The position numbers were made by a program, and so were the translations under genes. From Cyrtodaria siliqua (taxonomy: Eukaryota > Mollusca > Bivalvia > Adapedonta > Hiatellidae), in NCBI GenBank assembly GCA_037043455.1, contig JAWPHD010010335.1, positions 1-64,000 of the forward strand: DNA of 64,000 nt, given 5' to 3'. Shown in pieces: positions 56,575 through 64,000 of the stretch. The notes below the pieces were generated by a model, which worked only from the letters and a program-made list of their open reading frames with translations, searched no databases and was not told the DNA's origin. Positions within the stretch are counted from its first letter, which is position 1; each line of letters opens with the position of its first letter.

Positions 56575-57009
56575 CTTTCGTTACTTCTCATGAACAGACT
56601 CAATAAAACCGAGTCTGCTGCTTTATTCTCTTAATTGTGTTTGTTGCTTTCAAAGGATCACCTTTATCAGTATTTATTAGCTTAAGCCGGTGCTAGGGTG
56701 TGTGTGTGGGGGGGGGGGGGGGGGTGTCGGGGCGTGAGAGGAAGATGTTGCTTCTTTAATTAATTCTCATGAAAAGACTCAATAAAACGAATCTCTGCTT
56801 TATTCTCTTAATTGTGTTTGTTGCTCTCAAAGGATCACCTTTATCAGTTTTTATTCACGTTCATACTAGCGTTCGTTTAGTGCAGTGTGGCGGCTGTAAA
56901 ATGTCTCCCCGTGCTACGAATCAGAAGTGTTATTTTTACTGGTCCTTTGGGACCAACGAGCCCAATATAGGTGACTTTGAAGTAGAATACAGCTTAAACC
57001 GGTGCTAGT

Positions 57010-57050
<41 letters not shown>

Positions 57051-57075
57051 GCGTGAGAGGGAGATGTTGCTTCTT
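56575..57075 (+). repeat. Tandem repeat pair with poly-G at the same position
   Basis: Unit 1 (56575-56755) and unit 2 (56756-57075) share 'tctcatgaacagactcaata', 'ctttattctcttaattgtgt', 'aaaggatcacctttatcagt' and 'agcttaagccggtgctag'. Each has a G tract right after 'ccggtgctag'. Unit 2 carries an extra ~130 bases. The 'aaaggatcacctttatcagt' block recurs at about 60424. Confidence 0.85.
57010..57059. repeat. Poly-G tract (50 G as given)
   Basis: An uninterrupted run of 50 G. Length in the assembly may not be reliable. A homologous 17-G tract is at 56708-56724. Confidence 0.9.
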
Positions 57076-58125
57076 TAATTACTTAGACAAATTACTTTTT
57101 TGGTGGGGCTTTTTCCACGTACATGTAAATTTCTTAATGCTGGGACTGCAGAAAATTAAGAAATCTCAAATAACTTCAGTTAGCCTGAATATTTTGCTAT
57201 AAAACTTTCACAATGTCTTAATTTACAATTATTCAACACATTAAACCCATTTTGGGATACAAATCAAATTTTTGATGCAGTAGAATTTTACATTGAAAAT
57301 GCCTATCAAATACAACTATTTCGAATGCAATTTCTATTTCTAAACCGATTTAGTTTTATTTACCACTAAACATGTGTTTTTTCACAGATATACAAATTAT
57401 TTAGGTATTAGTTGGATTTTGCCTGAAAATTTCAAAAATCCTTTGTTCGAAACAAGTGTACCGAATAATAAACATGGAAATTAAGTTGAAACTGAGTTGA
57501 GTAGCTGTGCACATAGAGGAATGATCCCCTGCTCTTATTATTGAGCAGAGTCCCGTGTTTCCTTCTTAACATGTCCGAAAGAGGGCCTCAGTGAAGATTA
57601 GTAATTTTACTAACTGGGCTACCCTCTTAAAATAAAGTCGTCAATTCAGTTCAGTTCGATACATGGAACGTCGCGTCTGAAGAATGAAGCAATGTAGTTA
57701 AGAGACCAGATAACGTTTTTCGCAGCTATGTGGCCCAAACCAGCAATCTTTACATTACAATGCATTTTTGCACAATAACACCAAGATCACTAATTACAGA
57801 AATAATAGTTATACTTTTCAAATGAAAACTCTCCATAAAACAACAAAGCTTACAGATATAACTGAAGTAGAACCAAGTTTAAATTTAAAAGTAAATTTTG
57901 AAAATGCTTTTATGATAATATGTAAACATAATTTACAACATAGAAAGATGCATTAAGAATAGATAATTAATCTCTAGGGTAATGCAGTTGCAAACACATT
58001 TAAAAGAAAAAAACATTTTTTGCTTATACCATCTTATTCATAAAATAAATATTTTACCAATTATATTTTATCAAGACAGTTAACAGTTGATTTTTCTGCT
58101 CATTTAATGGGAATTTTAATGAGAA
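57076..58125. other. Gene-free stretch
   Basis: No gene. 'gggctaccctcttaaaataa' at about 57605 resembles a LINE 3' end but no coding remnant precedes it. Confidence 0.45.
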
Positions 58126-58129
58126 ACAT

Positions 58130-58440
58130 AACAAAACTGAATTTGTTTTTAAAGAAACACATGGCAAAACTGAATTTGTTCTTTAAAGGGACAACGGGAA
58201 AAATTGAAAAAAAAAATTAACAGGACACATAGCAAAATTTAATTTGTTTTTAAAGGGACACAAGCAAAATTTAATTTTCTTTTTAAAGGGACAAAGGGCA
58301 AAATTGAAATTGCGTTTTTAAAGGGACACGTGGCAAAATTTACTTTGTTTTTTAAAGGGACAAATGGCAAATTGTTTAATTTGTTTTTAGAGGTACACAT
58401 GGCAAAATTGAAATAATAATGTATAAAGGGGGAGAGCCTC
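58130..58440. repeat. ~38-bp tandem repeat of the MITE end
   Basis: About eight copies of 'ttttaaagggacacatggca' plus 'aaattgaatttg'. The word 'ttaaagggacacatggcaa' equals the terminal sequence of the TTAA MITE family (27604, 49793, 58678). Confidence 0.9.
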
Positions 58441-58677
58441 TGTAAGATGTGTGTTCCTTTAAATGTTAATCTATGTAAAGTTGTAAATATGTTTAAATCG
58501 TAATTGTTCAATATGAGTATATGCATGGACATATTACATGTTACATCATCATACCGATGCTATACTTGAACCAGCATGTATGTATCTGTTCCTCATATTG
58601 AAGTATAATATACCGTAAACTGGTAATTCAGTCATAGCATGGCTGGGTGTCCATACATATATGTATACACATTTTGT

Positions 58678-59041
58678 TTAAAGGGACACATTACAGTCTT
58701 GATTTTTTAAAACCACACGGTGTCCCGCTAGTTTTTCTACACAATATGCATTTGTGCTGATTATATTGTGGCAATTACATTTTAAACCTATGATATAATA
58801 AAAGGAGAAAATGAACTCAAAACGTACTTAATTAGAGTGTTATTTTTTTAGAAAAACAGATGTCTCCCTCCCACTGCACAACCTTGTTAAGGTAAGTTTG
58901 ATAGTGGATAGGGCACAGCATTGTTAAGATATGTTTGGAAGTGGATAGGGAAAATTTTCTGATAGCATTTAAGATGTGTGGACAAGTGTTTTTTATGTAT
59001 TAATATCTACAAAATTCAAGATTGCCGTGTGTGCCCTTTAG
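58678..59041. mobile_element. TTAA MITE 'agggacac', copy 3
   Basis: Starts TTAA-agggacacattacagtcttga and ends tcaagattgccgtgtgtgccct-TTAG. The ends are mutual inverse repeats with a few changes. Confidence 0.75.
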
Positions 59042-59133
59042 AACATAAATCTTGTATGTTTGTACACATATTTTTCTTAAAACATACATTTGTATATTTG
59101 TATTAAATGTTTGTAACATGTATAAATCAAATA

Positions 59134-60060
59134 AACAAGAAGCCCAAGAGGGCCTGTATCTCTCTACTCGCTATATGGCATCCATGGTGGTGGGGTGGAT
59201 AGAAGGATTGTGTGCCAGATATGGCAGTATCAAACTAGTTTTTGTAAGGCGTCTTCAACTACCAAGATAAAGGGGGAGGGATGTATCTGGCTCAAGTTTG
59301 GCTAGCTTTAAAACAACTCAAAATTTCATTAATATAAAAACTCAAACCAAGTTTGACAAGTGACCCAGGGGCGGGGTAAATTTTACCCCAAGGCCATCAT
59401 TTGAACAAACTTGATAGAGGACCATAAGCTGAGTGTAAATACAAAATATTAAACCTTTAGCTCTTGTAGTTTCAGATGTATGTCTATGTAAAACTGACCC
59501 CTGGTGATGTGCCAAATTTGAGCCCAGTGTCACCATTTGAACACAGTTGGTAGGGAATCTATCACTGTTAATAAATAAAAAATATTAAACGTTTATCTCT
59601 TGTAGTTTCAGAAGAAGGGCCCCTAAGCTCCGAATTAAAGAAAAATGAACCAAGGTTTCTTACAAGAAAAAAAACTTTACAAAATGTACATATGTTTAAC
59701 TAATAATCTGGTGAAGTTTGGTAAAGATCGGACAAAGTATCGCAATTTTCGTCAATTCAAAGGCAATAACTCAGATATTACTAGTTCGATCTGACTGGTT
59801 TTCAAACTCTTTCGAGCTTTTATTGACATTAATAATCTTCTGGTAAAGTTTGGTAAAGATCGGATAAAAAATGGAGGCGCTAGAGTGGTTACAATACAAA
59901 ACATAGCAATATTCGTTAATTCAAGGGCAATAACTCCGGTGTTGCTACTCCGATCTGGCTGGACTTCTACCTCGACTGAACTTACATTGAAGGTGCTAGA
60001 GTGTTGACATCAAAAAGTTAACGGACGACAGACAAAAGACCATACTGGCCTTTGGTCAGT
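59134..60060 (+). repeat. Composite of bivalve non-coding repeats
   Basis: Head 'aacaagaagcccaagagggc', then units of the 'gaccca...gggcggggta...ttgaacaaacttgatagagg' family, then 'gcaataactccggtgttgct' units, and the tail 'acggacgacagacaaaagac'. No coding. Confidence 0.75.
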
Positions 60061-60583
60061 AGATCTAAAACAGCGTATTACTTAAACTTATGTTAAAATC
60101 ATTTAATGTTTACCAACGCTTACATAGTTATCAATATTTGGTCAATATACGGATCTTTTGCCCATTTGCAACCTTGCAAATGGTACTGCTTTTATCGCGC
60201 TGTAACCTGGTTGTCTGTGGTTTCTAACAGAAATTCGTTGTTCGCCAGATTTCCCACTACATAGGACGTCAGGCAACCGTCCAAACAAATTGGTATTTTT
60301 TTGCGACTGTTTACCTTCCAATGTTTATTACACACACATGCGTTTTTAGCTGTACTGTCAATCGGCCAACATAGCTTATGGGATGACTTGTTGTTCGTCG
60401 GCCGTCCATCTGTCCGTTAACTAAAGGATCACCTTTATCAGTATTTATTTGTGCATTGTGAACACTACAGGACCTTCATAAAATATTTCAACTAGAATTA
60501 TCGTCAAAGATTACAACGATTCTGAAGATCATCGACAAGTGTTATAACAGAGTTAGCACGCGTGTCATAGTCCGTATGTATCA

Positions 60584-60589
60584 TTTATT
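60584..60589 (-). terminator. Candidate polyadenylation signal of the IAP gene
   Basis: AATAAA on the minus strand about 78 bases after the stop codon of the RING exon. Confidence 0.5.
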
Positions 60590-60666
60590 TATATGTAACG
60601 ACTCGACGTATATGTACAGAATGTCTCGACACCACTGTAATACAATAGAAGCCCAGTTTGGATATC

Positions 60667-60896
60667 TTATGACATGAACGTTTTTACAATCCCTTTCACA
60701 AGAGCTCTGCATATCGGGCATTTTTGCATGGCAGAGGCACACTCCGCACACGTGACTAAGTGTCCACATGGGAGGAAGACGATGCATACCGGCTTGTCAA
60801 AGCACACTTTACAAATCGCCTGTTCCAGCATTCTATCATACTCTGCCTTTATTGACTTTGCGTCTTTTTTTTCTAGTGTACTTGAGTGCTTTTTAT
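60667..60896 (-). CDS. IAP gene, last exon (C-terminal RING finger)
   Basis: The exon encodes a short charged linker (SSTLEKKDAKSIKAEYDRML) and a complete RING-HC finger: CKVC, LPCGH, CAEC and CPIC supply the C3HC4 zinc ligands. The end is GIVKTFMS. A RING directly at the C-terminus with the LPCGHLVTC-type core is the mark of inhibitor-of-apoptosis proteins, where it acts as an E3 ubiquitin ligase (family knowledge). The acceptor is tttttcctatttcag at 60897. The exon begins in phase 1 and joins the linker exon in frame. Together with the UBA exon this predicts a cIAP/BIRC2-3-type protein. The BIR domains must lie beyond the right edge. Bivalves have many IAP genes, so orthology is left open. 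Confidence 0.9.
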
Positions 60897-62237
60897 CTGA
60901 AATAGGAAAAAACAATGTGTTCATATACTAATTAAAGCATCTGCGAATTACTAGGGAGAACTAAGGTGAGGGTGTGGGTCTATGATTAAATCCACACCGC
61001 CAGCTCCCATAGGTCCCTGCAATAACTACAACAAAATGGATGTTTTAGTCCCCAATGTGATTTGGTTTTGGTCGGGTTGAGACTCCGGCATATTGTATGC
61101 GACATAAATGAGGATTTTTTGTGTGTGATATTTGCCAATCAACACTTTTCAAACAATTGCCCCCTCCACCTTCGGCACCCCTTCCCCAATATTTGAAATG
61201 TTCCTATGTCATTATTGAAATTACAAAAAAAAACGCTCTCTGCTCTCTCAATGTGGCATTCACAAATACAATCAATGAAATATAATTTAAGAATTAAAAC
61301 ATACATACATTTTAGACAATTTAATACAACAATTCAGACGTGACCAAAACAAATGTATAGGTTTAAAATTGACGGCAATGTTGACGGGCATGACATGATA
61401 GATGTCCTGTGTGTATGGGGTTCTTCTATTTTGTTGAATTATATATTACATTGGTTCACATTCCAACACTGCAACACTGCGAAACTATTTACGTTACACA
61501 CATATACGGATTGCATAATTATTTCAATAATACCATGGTATGAACAAATATAGCTACGTTTAATAGATAGTGGGTCTCTTTCTGAATTAGATACTGGATT
61601 ACGTGTAACTTGTGCAACTGGCAACCACAAAACACAGAAACAAACAGGCAAACAGACAAACAAGAAGGCAAAAGCAATAATAAATGCAAACGACATCACA
61701 AACACAAAAGGGTTGACAATAGGGCTATCGCCTTGGAACGGTCAGTGGCAAAGTAGGCCACTGAGGATTTAAACCGGTTCTAGGGTGCACCAAACCTCAC
61801 ACTTACCCTACTGTCACCCCATTAAAATAGGACAGTGTAAATAAAGAAATCCCAGCCATGATCTAATCTCTAACCAACAAGGCAGCATCAATAGGCAATA
61901 TAAGTAAAACACAAATATGCTCGTGTAAATATAATACAAAGAACAATAGCCTAGAAAACCACAATGAAGGTACTCACTGACTTGGCAGTAGCCAGAGCAA
62001 CAAGAGAAAAAACCATTAAAGGCACGACAAGAAAGATCATAGACAAAACATCAAACGCCACCGTCCCAATGGGCTTTATGTAGACAATGGGCTTCATCAT
62101 AGGGTCCACAGCCTGCCCGGTCATCGTCCAATTAAAGAGGAAAGCATAGTTGCGAACTATTTTGTGGAATTTGTATTGCTGACGCAGAGTGTAACCGAAG
62201 AGGTGAAAGATTTATTTAAAAAACTTTTTTTTTGTAC
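60897..62237 (-). other. IAP intron with a retroelement tail
   Basis: From the donor at 62237 to the acceptor at 60897. 61000-61610 shows nothing recognisable. 61620-62115 is a copy of the retroelement 3' part also found at 63110-63600. Confidence 0.75.
61620..62115 (-). mobile_element. Retroelement 3'-terminal fragment, copy 1
   Basis: On the minus strand it encodes the hydrophobic tail TVAFDVLSMIFLVVPLMVFS then LVALATAKSV, followed by non-coding sequence with 'gcctgtttgtttctgtg'-type words. The second copy at 63110-63600 keeps the same tail (LVVPLMVYSLVALASAKS) joined to an RT-type C-terminus, so this is a 5'-truncated insertion of that family. Confidence 0.7.
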
Positions 62238-62510
62238 CCTTGCTTTGTTGGTCAGTCCGTGGACTCTCTACTTTTGGTCTTACTTCTCTCTGTGAACGCA
62301 GTGTTGTTGATGTTGACCGTCCAGCTTCATTTTGTGAACTCTGTGTTGTTGACGTTGTTTGTCTTGCTACATGTTGTGGGTTGGTGGCAGTAATTCCTTG
62401 AGTATTAATAGCTAACTGACCAAGTGCATTTGCAAGAGCTAAGGCATTTGCTTTATCTTCGAGTTCGAGTACCTTTGTCACAATGTTGGTAGATGAGATT
62501 CCAGACCGTC
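62238..62510 (-). CDS. IAP gene, linker exon
   Basis: A 273-base exon between acceptor atatttacag (62511) and donor g|gtacaa (62237), phase 1 at both ends. It encodes a helix-like KVLELEDKANALALANALGQ and a Ser/Thr/Gln-rich low-complexity linker (QTTSTTQSSQNEAGRSTSTT). It carries no domain of its own and spaces UBA and RING. If not spliced, the frame would run to a stop at 62212, but the splice sites and phases make the exon reading better. Confidence 0.8.
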
Positions 62511-62916
62511 CTGTAAATATGTAACAGTGCTCAAATGGAAAAGTGGATAAAGTCTACTCACGCTTATAAAGCTACGAATAGTATCATTTAGTAGCACTAA
62601 TAATAATAGTTGTCCTTAAGGAACCATTTTCAGCCTATTGTATTTAGAGGGGGATAGCATTTATATAGGTAACTGTAAATCACTGTAAGACATACAATAA
62701 AAAACAATTGTGTGAGGAAATGGTGGTAGTTAGTTTTGTTTCAGTTGATGAGGTTCAACAATGAAATATTTTTATATACCTTAGTTTATCGGAAATATAT
62801 CATGTAAGCAGTAAATAAGCAAGTTTTCCATGCATTTTCAATGATCATTCAGCGTTGAGAAAAACGTCCTTAACATAGGAAAGAGTAGCTATAGTTTGTT
62901 TAATGTATAACATTAC

Positions 62917-63042
62917 CAGTTTCTCTAAGTATTATTTCGATTGCTTGTTTGACGATTGTCTGTGTATATCCCATCTCTAATACACGCTGTGCAGCTCCGG
63001 TCAGCAGAATATTGTTTATTTCTTCTTTGAGAATGTAGTTGG
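62917..63042 (-). CDS. IAP gene, UBA-domain exon
   Basis: A 126-base exon with acceptor ttctttctatcgcag (63043) and donor g|gtaatg (62916), phase 1 at its donor. It encodes NYILKEEINNILLTGAAQRV then LEMGYTQTIVKQAIEIILRE, a ubiquitin-associated domain with the MGY loop, as in cellular IAPs, where it binds ubiquitin chains. The exon ends G|, matching the GA start of the next exon. Upstream exons are outside the window or masked by the retroelement at the right edge. Confidence 0.85.
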
Positions 63043-63109
63043 CTGCGATAGAAAGAAATATGAGTCATAAAATAGAAGTATTGAAATAAGTATAAAAGTC
63101 GAACAGGAA

Positions 63110-64000
63110 ATGCAGCTTTCACAGAACACAGTAAACCCAAAATCACGCAAAAAGACAAACATGAATGGCAATAATAATAACCAATAAAGACATATGACAT
63201 CACAAACACAAAAATGGTTGACAATAAGGCTACCGCCTTGGAACTGTCAGTGGCAAAAACGGCCTTTGTGGGTTCAAACCAGGTTCTAGGGTTCACCAAA
63301 TCTCACACTTCACCTACTGTCATCCCAATAAAACGGGATATGGTAAATAAAGAAATCCCCACCATGAACTATTCTCTAACCAACAAGGCAGCATTAATAG
63401 GGAATATAAGTAAACCAAAAAGATGCTCATGTATATAGGAATACAAAACACAATAGCCTAGAAAGTCACAAAGAAGGTACCCAATGACTTGGCAGAAGCC
63501 AGAGCAACAAGAGAATAAACCATTAAGGGCACGACAAGACAATATTGCAGACAAACATCAAACGGCACCGTCCTTTTGGGTTTTAAGTAGACGTGAAAAT
63601 GATCATGACCAAGAATCTTAAGACGTTTGTAAATCACATCAAAATAGAAGTCAGGTTGTGATAGTCCTTGTCGCAGAAGAGTCCTTAAATTACTTTTATA
63701 TTGGGAAAGAAAATCAGGGTTACGGTAATATAATGTTGCAAAGGTTTTAGGAAGTTTATGGTAACGGTAGCCCTGATGGAGTAGGTTTTTAATTACACAA
63801 CGATTACGAGTACAAGCTCTAAAAAATGAAATAGATGAGACTCATATATCTCATAGGAAGTTGCTTGGGAAACATCCCCATCTAATTGAGGATAATTAAC
63901 AATGTCAAAATTGAAATCATCTCTCTTGTCATAGATTTTGCTAATTATTTCACCATTTTCAATAGAGAGATGTAAATCGAGAACAGAAGCGTTAATATCA
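63110..64000 (-). mobile_element. Retroelement fragment with RT-type C-terminal coding sequence
   Basis: The minus strand enters the window coding: LDLHLSIENGEIISKIYDKR (about 63980), then DDFNFDIVNYPQLDGDV, a frame break near 63830, KNLLHQGYRYHKLPKTFATL (about 63780), LRTLLRQGLSQPDFYFDVIY and the hydrophobic tail. The phrases LDL.....G....K.YDKRDDF.F.IVN and LL.QGYRYHKL are those of a widespread invertebrate reverse-transcriptase polyprotein C-terminus. I cannot fix the clade (Penelope-like or other). It lies in an IAP intron, same strand. Non-coding 3' sequence follows to about 63110. Confidence 0.7.

Noticed and set aside
57535..57650. LINE 3' end ('taccctcttaaaataaagtc')
   Set aside because: No coding remnant or tail duplication accompanies it. 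Resemblance alone is too weak.

Overview
This window looks like nuclear DNA of a bivalve (or closely related) mollusc. It is AT-rich, intron-bearing and crowded with repeats. It carries dispersed repeat families that I recognise from bivalve genomes, namely the 'aacaagaggcccaagagggcc' heads, 'gaccccggggc..ttgaacaaacttggtagagga' arrays and 'agggccataactccggtgttact' arrays. The species assignment is inference. Only one ordinary host gene is visible: the 3' end of an inhibitor-of-apoptosis (IAP) gene at the right edge, on the minus strand.

The centrepiece is a degraded integrated virus-like element of the Polinton/adintovirus type, about 11.6-20.8 kb. On the minus strand, in transcription order, it carries an A32/FtsK-like packaging ATPase (broken), a fibre-like coiled-coil protein (broken), a penton-like minor capsid protein, a small virion-type protein, a major capsid protein (one frameshift), a small basic/hydrophobic virion protein (split by a repeat insertion), a phospholipase A2-domain protein, a chromodomain integrase and a coiled-coil protein. 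Divergently, on the plus strand, lie an intact 498-aa protein and the start of a small membrane protein. No DNA polymerase B and no adenain-type protease were seen, and no element-scale terminal inverted repeats were found. Two features deserve attention. (1) The PLA2 frame ends in A AAA AAC TAG. Seven bases further on there is a perfect 8-bp stem, and the integrase continues in the -1 frame with no ATG before its first catalytic Asp. This is the architecture of programmed -1 ribosomal frameshifting, giving a PLA2-integrase fusion. (2) Most genes start 11-13 bases (16 in one case) after a TAATCTAA/TTATCTAA motif followed by a TATTATA-like stretch. At three junctions the first TAA of the motif is also the stop codon of the gene before it.

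Layout: 0.2-2.4 kb is a 32-bp minisatellite. 2.4-11.6 kb is non-coding, with SINEs, repeat arrays and foldbacks. 11.6-21.5 kb is the virus-like element plus an attached domain fragment. 21.6-30 kb holds direct repeats, arrays and TTAA-flanked MITEs. 30.3-36.7 kb is a duplicated block around satellite arrays. 36.8-42.5 kb holds two minus-strand LINEs, one carrying a 19-bp minisatellite in its endonuclease region. 43.7-49.8 kb is a ~1.6-kb tandem duplication whose second unit was hit by a Tx1/L1-like LINE with a 14-bp target-site duplication. 49.8-60.5 kb holds repeats, MITEs and poly-G tracts. 60.6-63.0 kb holds three IAP exons (UBA, linker, RING). The right edge is a reverse-transcriptase-type retroelement fragment.

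Limits: everything was read by eye. Family names rest on remembered motifs, not searches, and no alignment, folding or database calculation was run.
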